Positions 9,996 to 22,561 of a stretch of 64,000 bases of DNA are shown in pieces (the stretch's first letter is position 1; each line of letters begins with the position of its first letter). Source of the DNA: Amphiura filiformis (taxonomy: Eukaryota; Echinodermata; Ophiuroidea; Amphilepidida; Amphiuridae); assembly GCF_039555335.1 (NCBI RefSeq), contig NC_092637.1:37784526-37848525 (forward strand). The letters are read 5' to 3'. Below the pieces are notes generated by a model, which was not told where the DNA came from, did no database searches, and was given only the letters and a program-made list of their open reading frames with translations. Position numbers and translations under genes: made by a program.

Positions 9996-11696
9996 TATAG
10001 CAAAAACAAAAAATGTCCTATACCTTAATGGTTATGGAACAAAGGTGCCATGCCCCTGGATCAGGCTAATGGATTATATCCCCATCTGACGAACAGGGAA
10101 AGTGGCTTTCTACAGGACCATCTTTTCGGCCTGGTTGTCGACAGTGTTTTGGATACGATCGATGTACGTTTTCTATTTGTACCCTCCTGGTTGAATCGAT
10201 AATGCACCCCATCTTTGAGTCATATTTATACCACTCCATAGCAGTAGCGTAGCTAGCGGGGAGGGGGTGGGGGAAGGCAGAGTGCCCTCCTGACTTAAAA
10301 TGAAAGAAAAAAGTGCCCCTCTGACAAAAAATTAAAGGGAAAATCCGGAGGGCACAGGTAAAGAAAAGGACCAAGGAGCCCCTTTTCCACCAAAATTCAC
10401 CCCGATCATGGAACAAAATAGTGAAAAAATGCAATACACAATGCACAAACCCTTTTCATCCTGATCATGTGCGAAAATAGTGTAAAATACAATTTGTTAC
10501 GCGAAAACAAAACCGGTATATGTATTGTATGATGCGACTGCAATGTTTTTCGTCTATGCCCCAAAAATTTTATTTTGCCTCCCCCTCCCTCCAAGAAAGT
10601 TGGCTACGCCCTTGCTCCATAGTACTCGTTAGTGGATAAATTTGGTTCATTCTATGTAGCAAACGATGTCACCAAACCAAACAATAGTACTGCACAGATA
10701 GTGCTTGGTACTATATTAGTAGCTTACATTGGGCCACACTCTGTTGTAAAACGTTCCAGTAAACAATAAACAATGTCAACATCTGCGACACACATGTTAT
10801 AGTTGTCATCTTTGATATTCCGCTTTTATAGTTTCGCTATTATTGCATTGTTTTATTGTCTCTATGACGGTTAGAGCTCTATGACGGTCAGAGAATTTTC
10901 ACTGTGACGGTTAAGGCATTTTCCCTATGACGGTAGAGCATTAAAGGACAATAACATTGATTGCCTAATGATCTGCTTTTGTATTGAAAACAATCTTTAC
11001 TACATACCAATGCATCTTCTGAGCTTTAAAACCGAATGGTAAAGACAAAATTAAGCTAATAAGTGATATAATGAAAGACAGAGATAAAAAGACTAGTTTG
11101 CGTCTGACGTCATCTGTCAAGCAAACTCGAGCACAGTTTGTTTACAAGTGTCGTGATGATATGAGTTGCTGAACCGAGCACCTTATTGTTAATTTTGCAC
11201 TTTCAAACATATAAACCATCTCAAAAGTTAGGTCTTAATAGTAGGAAACTTTCTTTCGCGAAGGCACCATGTCAACAATGCCTAGAAAAGTTGCTTTTTG
11301 CCTTGTAAAAATACGTAATTTTTCGCCATTTACTGCTATTCCTTTTCTCCGATCAGCACCAGATAAATCGACCTTCCTTGTACGCGCTAATTAACCAATC
11401 AAGGATCGTAGAGTCTTTTTATCTTTGTCTTCAATTATAGACAAAACATCTTTTAAGACATACGTATGCTATTTTTGTCAGCAATATTAGCACTCAAACA
11501 TGCTCATCTGTCACGACAAAGTTCGTTTATCAATATACCGTAAAACCCCGTCTAGAAGCATATATCAAAGAAACGCCCTCAATAAAGTTTGAGCAACTAT
11601 AATTATATTGGCACCACCGTGTACTGGCAATAGGTGGCTATGTATGTATATTGTATCACCAATCAATTGTATTGACATAATAACGAATGTTTCATT
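9996..11696. other. No gene seen; short tandem motif at 10855-10940
   Basis: No exon was supported. About four imperfect copies of CTATGACGGTTAGAG-like sequence lie at 10855-10940. A block around 10740-10850 resembles 36060-36180 (shared ATCTGCGACACACA), so it is probably part of a dispersed repeat. The minus-strand frames between 10066 and 10594 have no domain or splice support. Confidence 0.45.
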
Positions 11697-12035
11697 TATC
11701 AGGATCATATAGCTCAATTGGTAGAGCGTCAGACTTTTGCAGTAAAAAGAGCATGGCGGCCCTGATTTGGTAAAATGATCTAACTTGAAATTAAAATTGC
11801 TGTTTCGAGAAAAAGAGCTTTTAAGTTTGAACACTTGACGTTTTTCTTTTTGAATAAAATAAATTATTAAACAGATCTAATGTCTTAGAAAATATAAAAA
11901 TCTCATTAGTTGGTCGCATGGTGGTGATTTGAGGATGTCACCAATGGAATGAGCGCCCTAACATTACCCAAGATATGGATTTATCTCAAAATGTCCAAAT
12001 TTCAAGTTAGATCGTTTTACCAAATCAGGGCCGAT
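11697..12035. repeat. Inverted repeat with a truncated tRNA-like head
   Basis: The arm GGCCCTGATTTGGTAAAATG continues for about 35 bp (11758-11792) and recurs inverted at 11998-12032 with two or three mismatches. Just left of it, TAGCTCAATTGGTAGAGCG (about 11709-11727) matches a pol III A box and D arm, followed by a lysine-like CAGACTTTTGCAG anticodon region, but the 3' half of a tRNA is missing. It is read as a tRNA-derived repeat adjoining a fold-back. Confidence 0.55.
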
Positions 12036-12672
12036 GGGCTGGGGACTGGTTCCGTTTTATGCTCGTTTTGATTAAACTTTTTGACATGTTCTTTTTATCT
12101 ATCTTCAAATCTACCTTTCTTCTTTTAGGGTTCCATTTCAGATTTTTTTTCTTCATTTTTTTATATTAATAGAAATATATATAGAAATTTTGTGGTTTTA
12201 AAGAACTAGTAAAAGCATTTATTCCAAACAATATCGAAATAGATACATATTATTGGGAGTAGAAGGTACCTAAATTGATGTTTTATGAACATTGACATTC
12301 TTTTGTGGCGAGTGACATGGTCTTTCAATTCGCGCCGAGTGTCCTTGACAGACTTGACTATTCTTCAGTGGTCATGAAAGAATTCAAAAGATAACCTCTG
12401 CCCCAATAATCTCAAGCTTTTGTCTAAAACTGCTCATCTCCATAAGGAAACGCGGAATAATATTGAATGAAAGACTTGTGATGACATTTAAAACAAATAT
12501 TATTTTGTTGCCACAACTGCAGGAATAATAACTATTCCATGTTTGAATCTATTATCCCATCATGAATAGAATGTCTTCCAAAACTTCAATCATTTCATCT
12601 TACAAAGACAACTATTTAGCTCATTCAACTACAAAGGCAACTCTTTTTTTATAGAGTTTGTGCGTGAAATTA
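12036..12672. other. No gene seen
   Basis: AT-rich sequence without a supported exon, RNA gene or repeat boundary. Confidence 0.4.
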
Positions 12673-13337
12673 TTGATTGGCTCAAAACAAAAGATTTGAA
12701 CCGGTGTCCTTCATGGCTCAGTGCATTCCATTTAGTCAAATGATGTCATCAACCTATTGATCATAGATTCATATGATTGGGAGACGAACTGTCGCGGTAG
12801 TCTGATTGCAATCATGCTTTTGTTGAATGCATTTGAGTAGTCCGCCATATTTACGGTGTGATTTACGTTATAGAGAGTTCCCGTGTTTTGGGTTACCCGC
12901 CATCTTGGAGGGAAACCTAAACTCCGTTTACAATTTTCAGAATACCAACACTCGCGCAATAATTAGCAAATGTTATTTTGTAGAATGTAGCACCAATAGG
13001 GTCATTGACCAAATCAAAGGAATGAGGAATACGGCGGTGCGAATCACGTTATAAACACTATTGTAGTCCGTTCCGCTTGAAAGCACGGGAACTCTCTATA
13101 TGCACACCCTCTATTCACCGAAGTAGTGATGTTACACTTACAGGGTTAATTACCATAACAATAACTTAAATCCATACTCCTATGCAAAGTTTATCCCTTA
13201 CATAACCTATGTCTTGAATACGCTGGCGAAGTTATGCAATAATCGGATTTACTACCATAGCAAATTGAAAACAATTTTTGAATATACCGCACTGGTACGT
13301 TCAAGCGGTACCTCTGCATTGAACCATATCATGCTGA

Positions 13338-16327
13338 CTGAACAGTTTCATCTGTAGGATTGGTTTGGTTATCAAAGTAAATTTAGGTAGACAAATCCAG
13401 TAAAACTACTCACGTCTTTAGCTTTCGCCATCTCGGATGATGGCTTTCTCAAAAGTGACTTGGTTCACTGCTTCTCCCGCGGAAAGCGGCTGTAGCCTCA
13501 TTCCCAGAGTGTGATGGTACAAGCAGTGAGTCATATACGTGATCTAGAGTGTATGAGCCTATGTCCCGGTTCATGGTGGCGGCCCCCTTTCGAAAGCTAA
13601 AGACGTGAGTAGTTTTACTGGATTTGTCTACCTAAATTTACTTTGATAACCAAACCAATCCTACAGATGAAACTGTTCAGTGAATTGAGAAGTCGTTACG
13701 GTCAAACCGCAGTAGTTCATTTACGTGATCTAGAAAACACAGACCAAAAACTCGCTAGACATCGGCAACACTTGACGTTTACACACAGATGTAAAGATAA
13801 TGGACTAACACCATCGAGTCTAAAGATCCGCTGCCCCATTAACACCGAGAAGGCTAGAAACATCATTAAAAGAGCGGAAAAAGAGCTGATTAACGAACGC
13901 ATCAGGGTCGTGAGTAATAAAATTAAATATCTCCAGGGAAAACGGGAGTTGCAAAATAACGATCTAGAAACACTGCTCGTAAACAACAACACGGAGCATG
14001 ATTCCGATGTGCGCCGCCATATTGAAAATCATATCGTAAACAAAAGGCAAAATGAAGAAAAGAAGACGAAAGAAAGACACATAGCTAAATTGGATAGGCT
14101 AAAACAGAAACAGCAAGCCAAGTTTGTAGACAAAAAGAACACAGAGCTCGATTTGAGTGGAACCAATCTGAAGAAATGGCGTGAAAGGTGGGTGAAAAAC
14201 TTGTCAGAAAAAGACCTTACTGATCCCAAGAAAGCTTACTCGCGCGTGGGTTAGGGTTTGCCGTGTCTGTCAACAAAATTCCTCATGATGAATTTATTGT
14301 CGCTTGTGAGTCGGCATGTGCCAAGCTACCACCGGGAGAGGCACAAAACGTCCGTATGGAAGTTGCGGGATCACTTAAAACCGCTAAAATTCCCACATCT
14401 AACATCACCAAAGAGGAGAGAAAGGCAATAAAGGAACTCCAAAAATCGAAAGATTTGCTCATCATGGGGGCAGACAAAAGGCAAATGCACGGTAGTGCAA
14501 ACAATCCAGAGCTATGAAAGTAAAGTTGAAACCATGCTGAGTGACACAAAAACTTATGAAAAACTTAAGAAAGACCCAACACCTACTTACAAGCGGAAGT
14601 TGGTTGGTATGTTACAAAAGCTCAAGGCAGAGAAAAAGATCGAGGAGGGCCAATATAGGCTACTGTACCCCACTGCAGAAAACACACCGAGACTGTATTG
14701 CACCACCAAAATACATAAACAAGGGGACCCGATCCGGCCAATCGTGGATTACATAGGTAGTATTGGGTACCAAACATCAAAGGCACTTGCAGAAATTCTC
14801 TCGCCGCTAGTAGGGACAACCGAACATCACGTCACCAACTCAAAACAACTTGCTGAAGAGATTACAGGTGTACTCATCGATGATGGAGACATTTTTAACT
14901 CTCACGATGTGGTCTCACTATTCACAAACACACCAATAGACAAGACTCTAGAGATCATAAGAGACCGGCTTACCAAAGACACAACGTTACCCGAACGCAC
15001 ACGACTGAATGCCACCGACATCATGGAGCTGTTAGAATTTATTCTCACGACGACATACTTCTCCTTCAGAGGTAACATCTACCGCCAGAAGTTTGGAGCA
15101 GCTATGGGTAGTCCTGTTAGTGCGATTGTGGCAAACCTATACATGGAATGGCTAGAACAGCAAGCTATTGCCACGGCACCACTCGATTGTGCACCAAAAT
15201 ACTGGCGCCGTTACGTGGATGACGTGCTTGAGGTCATCAGAAAGGACACCACAGAGAAACTAACTGATCATCTAAACAAGGTGGACGAAACGGGGAATAT
15301 TAAATTCACGTATGAGGAGGAGAAGGATTGTAGCATACCGTTCCTTGACACATTAGTGGTCCGTAAACAAGATGGCAGCATAAAACTTCTCATATACAGA
15401 AAGAAAACCCACACAGATCAATATTAACTTTGACTCACAACATCCCCTACATCAGAAACTCTGGGTCATTCGTAAACTGTTTGACAGAATGGATAGCATA
15501 GTGACAGAGGAGGAAGATAAAAAGGAAGAAAAGAAGATCAGAACTGCACTTCAAAACTGTGGCTATCCAAGGTGGGCAATGGACCGTGTTAAGCAGCAAA
15601 TGTCAACAAATAAGATCAAGAGCAACAGTTCAAAGAAGAGCACTGATGATAACCCGTCGAAGGGTATGGTAGTTTTACCGTACGTTGCAGGCCTCTCAGA
15701 GAAGCTCAAGCGCATCTTTTGGAAGCACAAAACCGCAACAGCCATGAAACCTCATAACACTATAAAGAGCTTATTAGTGCACCCTAAAGACAAAAGAGAA
15801 ACCAACCAGATGTGCGAGGTGGTCTATAACATCGACTGTAAGGGTTGTGAAAAATCATACATAGGTGAAACAGGGAGAGCGTTTGGCACACGGTTGAAAG
15901 AGCACCAGAAAGATGCAGAGAAAGCGGAAAACAAGAAGTACACCCGCGCAAGACGGAAAGAATCTACCACAGAATTCAACAAATCAGCAATTACGGACCA
16001 CGTCGCTGCCGACAACCATGTTATAGATTGGGAGGGAGCTACACTACTTGACAAGGAAGCGAATCAGTTCAAAAGAAAAGTCAGGGAGGCCATATGGATC
16101 AGGAGAAAGGGGGCCGCCACCATGAACCGGGACATAGGCTCATACACTCTAGATCATGTATATGACTCACTGCTTGTACCATCACACTCTGGGAATGAGG
16201 CTACAGCCGCTTTCCGCGGGAGAAGCAGTGAACCAAGTCACTTTTGAGAAAGCCATCATCCGAGATGGCGAAAGCTAAAGACGTGAGTAGTTTTACTGGA
16301 TTTGTCTACCTAAATTTACTTTGATAA
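13338..16327 (+). mobile_element. Penelope-like retroelement, near full length
   Basis: About 3 kb flanked by a 12-13 bp direct repeat, CATATCATGCTGA, at 13325-13337 and 16328-16340. The 5' end has an inverted repeat (13335-13437 against 13579-13681). The segment 13371-13585 is an inverted copy of the 3' end (about 16107-16326), and 13579-13640 also repeats 16267-16328 directly. This mixture of direct and inverted terminal repeats is typical of Penelope-like elements. The coding region lies between. Target duplication and intact ends point to a fairly recent insertion. Confidence 0.9.
13643..16247 (+). pseudogene. Penelope-like polyprotein (RT plus GIY-YIG endonuclease), frameshifted
   Basis: Four overlapping frames make up one decayed protein of roughly 850 residues. 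The N-terminal part (13643-14254) is basic and coiled-coil-like. The RT (about 14495-15420) has HDVVSLFTNTP, GAAMGSPVSAIVANLYME and the catalytic RYVDDV. The C-terminal GIY-YIG endonuclease (about 15820-15920) has VVYNIDCKGC and SYIGETGRAFGTRLKEH. Single-base frame changes lie near 14235, 14478 and 15426, with a stop after each shift. The order RT then GIY-YIG is that of EN-containing Penelope-like elements, which use the endonuclease for target-primed reverse transcription. With three breaks this copy should be inactive. Confidence 0.9.
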
Positions 16328-16351
16328 CATATCATGCTGATATTGACGAAG

Positions 16352-17126
16352 TGTCGAAGCCACATTCAAATACATGTAGCTAATTTTAACTGCCAGTAAA
16401 GAGATTGTGCATATGACGTATCATACAGTGGATATGGCGGACTACTAAAATGCATTCAACAAAAGCATGATTGTAATATACCGTGACAGTTTTTCTCACA
16501 AACATAACAAATACACTACGATCAAATAGGTTGATGACAACAATTATTGATTGAATGGACTGCACTGCGACTGCACTATGTTGAAGGACACCGGTTCAAA
16601 TCCTTTGTTTGGAGTCAATCGATAAAAGCATGCAGGGTCTCTATACGCCGTAGAAGTGACGTAGTTAATCGGATTAACTACCATAGCAATAGATGAATAC
16701 AATTTTGACTATATCGCCCCGCACTACAACGTTCATGCGGCACCGATGCATTGAACCATAGATGTCAAAGAAATGCTAATCAGTTGCACCTGTAAGATTA
16801 GTCTCTTTGAAAACAGCGGTATTGTATTCAATCTATTATATGATTAAAGACAGGTGATGAGTGCAACCTGTTGCAGTACAGCGCGGTATATTCAAAAATT
16901 GTATTCATCTATTGCTATGGTAGTTAATCCGATTATGACGTCACTTCTACGGCGTATATAAATTACAGATTCACGTGAATGCATTATATGCGGTTTTCGG
17001 CTGAACCACTAGCAGGCTATGTTAGCACATCTATGACAATGACAAAAGTACAAAATCTGAATTTTTTGATGATTTTTACGATCGTCCGGATGAGCAAATC
17101 ACTGAATGGGCATTTAGTTCACTCCT
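16352..17126. mobile_element. Family B TTAA element remnant, split by nested repeats
   Basis: CATTCAAATACATGTAGCTAA at 16362-16382 and the block from 16962 to 17126 (GGCTGAACCACTAGCAGGC, then GAGCAAATCACTGAATGGGC) match parts of the complete family B element at 48606-48973. The pieces are separated by other repeats, including the MITE at 16642-16958. The left TTAA end is not recognisable. Confidence 0.55.
16642..16958. mobile_element. MITE with TATACGCCGTAG ends
   Basis: A 317-bp element with inverted ends starting TATACGCCGTAGAAGTGACG and staying similar inward for about 60 bp (TTAATCGGATTAACTACCAT). Part of the same sequence occurs at 13180-13325, before the Penelope-like insertion. No coding frame. 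TA at each edge suggests a TA target site. Confidence 0.75.
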
Positions 17127-17149
17127 CTCCCTGACAATATGAATCAAAG

Positions 17150-17262
17150 AAAAATAAAGAAAAACAAACAAACAAACAAAAAAAAAAAAAAAGAAAAAAA
17201 AAGACAAATAAAACAAAGAAAAGAAACAACAGAAGAAAAATAATTATAGAAAAAATTAAACA
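17150..17262. repeat. A-rich low-complexity tract
   Basis: A run of A with scattered AAAC and AAAG units. It may be the tail of a retroposed sequence, but no body is recognised next to it. Confidence 0.6.
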
Positions 17263-17382
17263 CATATGAAAAGAGAGAACACGAAAATAGTATTAATAGG
17301 AGAATGTAAGAAAATATAAATACAACACCAAAATATAAATGAAAAGTTCGAAAAATATTTGGTTTATAAAATTCATGTGACC

Positions 17383-17480
17383 GTGATGAGGCTCGAACAT
17401 ACCATCTTTCGATCTATAGTCTAAAGCGCTCATGTACCAAAGAACTATGCCTTACCAAGTGAGCTATGCTCGTGAGATGC
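17383..17480 (-). repeat. tRNA-derived repeat (class II tRNA-like)
   Basis: On the minus strand, ATAGCTCACTTGGTAAGGC resembles an A box and TATGTTCGAGCCTCATC a B box, spaced as in a tRNA with a long variable arm. Stems pair poorly, so it is read as tRNA-derived and not functional. Confidence 0.4.
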
Positions 17481-19031
17481 GAAATAAAGTTAATAATACA
17501 TTGTATACCTGCTTGTGTCGGTAAATGATTTGCTCAAATTCCATAATGATATAATATTGTGGAGGGCGCTAGCGTGAAATTTGCTATCATCATAGTCGCT
17601 ACTATATGCTTGTAGACGGGTTTATACAGTATATATATGTATGGACATTTCTAGACTGACTTTTGAATGAGTTGGGTACACAGAATCACTCTCCACTAAT
17701 TGAGTAATGCCCAACTGGAACACTGAAAGCGTAAAAGCTTTTAACGCCGAAAGCGACGATTTTCTAACTAAGCAAATAAGTCTATAATTATACTTGTTTG
17801 TTTGTTGCAGGTGTACGAAAAACATATAATTATGCGAGACCCGTTCAAGGGGAAATGATGAGGTAAAAGAGAGATGGTGGTGTTACACACACGCTGCGTT
17901 AAAACGGCGCTCTATCATGATGCAGTCATGTCTACAGTAGAATTCATCTCGACCTTTGCAGGACTTAAACCCCATTAAAAGCTATTAAACCAAGATAACA
18001 CTCATTGAAGCAGCTCAACTGATTAAATCAGATCTTCTCTGGTTGTGCACAAGTGTCCGTTTTCAATGTGCGACATCGCAATAAAGCTGGTATTATAGCT
18101 TCAGTTGGGTAACCGATTATAAAGGAAACGAAAGGAAACAATGGTATGTGTACCTTTGTTCACGAAATGAGACAAAGACCTGCTTTTTGTTAACCAGCAT
18201 TCTTCAAAATGAGCAACATAATGATTGTTGACTTAACACGGTTTGGAAATAATTTCTTCATATTTTTGGTGTTATCTGTCGTTTACATATCCTTCCTAAA
18301 ACACAAAAGTGCGACCCTCTCCAAACATCTAAATTAGCTAAAATTGTGTAAAAAACATGTTACAAAAGTATATTTTCTAGAACCTATTTAGAATAGTTTA
18401 AATGTAGCTTGTACCGATTTTTTGTGGCATCCTTCAGAACGGAGCGGTCCGTTACCAATATAGCTCAATATTTTCGGTCAAATCTCCATTCAATTAACAC
18501 GGGGAGTTGGCTAGCTATGAGCTAGCTATGCTTTGCCCTCACTCATATTTTACAAAAGTGCGACCATTTCTGAACATCTAACCTAGCTGTAATTTTAGGT
18601 CATGTTAGAGAAACATATTTGCTAGAAGTTTGGAGAATAAATTAAATATTGGCTGGTTATTTTTAACACAGTGATGTTAACTAGGCAAGTGTCCATTCTT
18701 CCAACATACATCATTTGTAGAGGTCACGCGTCAATGGTGAGAGCACTGTGTATTGTGTATAGGAAAACGGACAGTAACTGCAGTATGTTAGTCTCGGATT
18801 GTGATTATTCGTCACGAAAGACAATAAGGCGGATGGAACCAAGACTAACATCTGATCTTGTCAATAGAGGGCGACGCGCTTAAAATTTAATGGTCACCGA
18901 GACCTATGCCTACTTCAATATAGCCTGCTTTAGATTTGGACAAAAAACCAAGGCAAACCATAAATTGTATTTCACCTTTTCATTCATAACATCTAAACGG
19001 AATGTATTTTCGTCCAAACATTTAACTGGGA
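17481..19031. other. No gene seen; weak internal duplication
   Basis: No exon is supported. Two stretches near 18300 and 18550 share ACAAAAGTGCGACC and similar sequence for roughly 120 bp. AAGTGTCCGTTTTC near 18052 has an inverted partner near 18763, so an old TIR element may span about 18050-18775; this is uncertain. Confidence 0.35.
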
Positions 19032-22000
19032 TTATGAAAAAATTATGAGCTTTCTTCTAATGCCAAAATCTCCAGTTCCTTTAGTCCCGCTGCCAAATGC
19101 AATTTTGCCACAAAGCTTGTTTTGCTGAATTTGGTCCTTCCATCTGGTTGGTGGACGACCTGGTGGTCTTTTCTTGCTAAAGTAATTAATGTAAGCTTGG
19201 TGGGGAAGCCGGTGTGGAGGCATCCTGAAGATGTGCCCAGCCCATTTCAAACGTCTCCGGCAGATAACATCATTGATGGAGCTAGTGATGTTGAGACTCT
19301 GTCTGATGGAATGTTGCGGATTTCGTCAAGTAGGGAAACTCCAAGCATTGCCCTAAGGCGTCGCATTTCAAAGACATCCAGTCTGTACGTAACGCCCAGG
19401 ATTCTGACCCATAGGTGGCAATAGGGAGGATGAGCGACTGGTAGATCCTTATTTTCAGCGATCTGGTGATGTCATGGTTAGACCAGATGGTATTTTTCAG
19501 TCTACCAAATGCCCAGTCTGCCAACTTTGTGCGACGTTTAATATCCTCTTCTACAGAGGGCACTCTGCTACCCAGAAAGACAAAATTATTTACTTTGTCA
19601 ATGGGCATTTGGTTCAGCATGATATCTCTTGGATCGTCAGACATGATCTTGCATTTTGTTTTTTCATTCCCCAGCTGCTGCATGCTTTTTCCAATTCATT
19701 AGTGGAGATTTGCAAGTCCATATCCATGAGTGTGGTGTCATCTGCATATCGCATGTTGTTAATGCACATGTCACCCATCTGCACACCTGAGCCTAAATTT
19801 TGGATGTCCTTCATGACAAACTCCAGATAGATTGAAGATGCATGGTGAGAGACGACATCCATGTCTAACACCAACTAGGACTTCAAACCAATCGGTGATC
19901 TTTCCATTTACCACGACTGAGCACTTAGTTTGCTCATACATTTTTGCAATGAGGTTCACCAGTTTGGTGTCTACTCCTACTGATCGCAGACATTTCCAAA
20001 GGGCCTCCCTCCATATGGTGTCAAATGCTGCTTTGAAGTCTACATAGTTCCAGTGTATTGGAATGCGTCTTTCTTTAGCCTTTTCAAAGATTTGGCGTAC
20101 TGTAAATACCGCATCTGATGAGGTGCCTCTGGAACTCCTGAACCCACACCGTTACTCTCTCAGATGGTTATATACAGATGGTTATCTACAGTCTGTTGTA
20201 TTCGGTTAAAAACCATCCTACAGAATACTTTCCCCGGGATTGACAGGAGGGTAATAGCTCTGTAGTTGGCTGGGTCCAGTCTGTCGCCCTTTTTGTATAC
20301 AGGGGTTATTAGACCTTTACTCCAGTCTTCAGGGATTTTTCCTTCAACCCAGGCGGTGCTGATGATCTTCAACAACATTTGTTTCAACATGGGTCCTCCT
20401 GCTTTCAACACTTCTGCTGAGATCTTATCCCAACCACACGCTTTGTTTTTAAGCTTCTCGATGGCCTCTTCAACTTCATCTATTGAAAAGGGCAAACTTG
20501 CTGTAGCAGGGTTGACAGGCTCCAGGATGGAGTTAAGTATATTACAGTCTCTGGGGAATTCTGTATTCAGATGTTTACTGAAGTATTCCTCCCAGCACTT
20601 CATTACTTCCTCTGGGGCTGTTTTCAGTGAACCATGCTTGTCATTGGCTGCAGTTTGAACTTTGGTTTTATCACCTGCTAGCTTTGTGACTTTCTTGAAG
20701 AGATCATGGCTTATGTTCTTTGCATGGGCTTCTTCCATTTCTTGAACGTCTTTTTCAAGAAGTTTTCTTTTCCACTGCTTCACTTGATATTTGACCCCTT
20801 TGTTCAGCTTCCGATAGCAGTTCTTCTTTGGCGCTGAGGGGTTGTTTAACATCAAGACTCTGGCTTTTCTTCTCAAGTGGCACATTTTCCTGACTTCTTC
20901 AGGCAATCCCTTCACTTGGCGAGCCCTCCTAATACCAACTGATTCTTCAGTAATTTTGTTTGTCGTGTCTCTGAACTACGCCCACAGGTCTTCTACATCA
21001 GTATCCTCCAGTTGAAGCAGGGGTTCATAAGTACCACCAAACTCTTCTGCAATCAGGGGGTTGGTAAGTCTACTGACGTCATAGCTTTTTGGAGTTGTTT
21101 TCCGGCGTTTGCTACTGACTGATGCTGACACCACTTAGTGATCACTAGATTGTGATCTGAGCCCACATCAGCTGAGCAGTATGATCGGCAATTCTGGATG
21201 GTACTTCGGTTCTCCTGTTGAGTTATGACGAAGTCAATCATATTTTTGTATTTCCCACAAGGTGAAGTCCATGTTACCTTTCTACAGGCTTTATGCTGGA
21301 AGTGTCAACTTGTGGAGCATGCAGAATTCCAACAGTTTCTCCCCTCTGCTGTTGATCTTACCAATACCATACTTGCCCATTGCGGGGGTCCAGGCTTTAC
21401 AGTCAGAGCCTATTTTGGCGTTGAAATCCCCCATCAGGATAAGTTTCTCCTTATTATTGACTTTCTGAAGGTGATGTTGTAGCTCATCATATAATTCACC
21501 ACTCTCTACATCACTGTGCGTAGTGGTGGGGTCGTAAACATTAATGATGTTGAATATTCCTTCTTTCCTTCCTGACAAGGCATTCAAGAAGTGGCTGTGA
21601 TATTAGAAGCCCAACATCTTCTATTCCAATGTCATCTTTCCTACCTGCTAGAAGGATGGTGTATTCGTCTTTGTTGATGAATGTCTCGGATTCTGTCAGG
21701 TGTGTTTCGCAAGGATGTCAAGACCAAATCTTCTAACCTCATCAAGGAGGATTTCCCAATGACCTTCCGTCCTAAGCGTTTTGACATTCCAGGTTCTTAT
21801 ATTAATACCACTGGAGCTCCTTTTCTTTGTAGGTTCCTCTACAGCAGTCTTTGTTAGAGTTGGCTGTTTTGTCACTATTGGCTTATTTGTCACAGTGCGG
21901 CTCATTGTATTTGAGGCCTGCTCAGCTGTGGCTTTTGTCACATTTTGGCATTTTGTCGACTTCCGGCTACGTACGCTGATCCTGGTTGTCTTCATTGTTT

Positions 22001-22140
22001 CTTCCTCTGGCTGTACCTGTGGAGATGGCAATCAATCATCCGGCGGATTCTTAGCACCCCTGCCACTCTGTTGCCGACGAGCAGCTACCGGGACTCGGGG
22101 CCTTAACGGGGAGGGGGGGCTTTCATGGTAGGATTTTACT
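19032..22140 (-). pseudogene. Decayed LINE with APE-type endonuclease and reverse transcriptase
   Basis: Read on the minus strand. An exonuclease-endonuclease-phosphatase domain (about 22000-21050) shows NIRTWNVKTL, LILMGDFNAKIG and ADVGSDHNLV. The RT (about 20915-19614) shows LKNKACGWDKISAEVLK, ITPVYKKGD, NYRAITLLSIPGKVF and MRYADDTTLM. The C-terminal part (about 19683-19032) ends in a GHIFRMPPHR...GRPPTRW segment, as in many LINEs of this type. At least five frame changes or stops break the reading frame, so it is a dead copy. The exact 5' and 3' ends and a target duplication were not found. The clade is not assigned with confidence. Confidence 0.9.
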
Positions 22141-22561
22141 CGTTAAGAGTGTTGACCTGCTTTACATACTGGGCACACGGCCAATGACTTCCCAGTCGGG
22201 TGAGTTGTTACATTACTTACATTACTTACAAGACCACCAATTTCAAAAATAGGTTTATTGGACCTCTGTCGGCATTGGGCATTTTGCGATATGGCGGGTC
22301 AAAGTTCATACAGAGGTCAAAATTCAAATTGCTCAAATGCTGTTGAAAAGTTCTCCAATTTATTCCAGTTGTCATGGCGATCCTGAAAAGTATACTTTTA
22401 CCAAGACCTATCTGTGACATACCCTTTTGGAGTTCAAAGCAAAAAGGTCAAAGGACACGATTTTTTTAGTTTTTTATTATATTATGTGCCGTTCTTTGAC
22501 CGGTTTTATTTTTAATCAAACTATAACATCTAATCTAATCCGTCGAAAGCATTCCACTGTA
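22141..22561. other. No gene seen
   Basis: Sequence between the LINE 5' end and the next TIR element, including a short TTACATTACTTACATTACTT repeat near 22210. No coding exon is supported. Confidence 0.4.

Larger units (their letters stand above)
12673..16622. mobile_element. TIR element interrupted by a Penelope-like element
   Basis: Arms of about 180 bp at 12673-12846 and 16431-16622 are inverted copies; both hold TTGTTGAATGCATTT or its complement and a B-box-like stretch around GGTTCAAATCC. Most of the interior is the 3-kb Penelope-like insertion (13338-16327), so the original element was about 1 kb. Blocks of its interior (13230-13325) resemble the neighbouring MITE at 16642-16958, which indicates shared families or earlier nesting. 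Confidence 0.65.

Noticed and set aside
13335-16340. Hammerhead ribozyme in the Penelope-like terminal repeats
   Set aside because: Such ribozymes are known in these elements, but I could not find the CUGAUGA and GAAA cores in the right arrangement by eye. A covariance-model search would decide.
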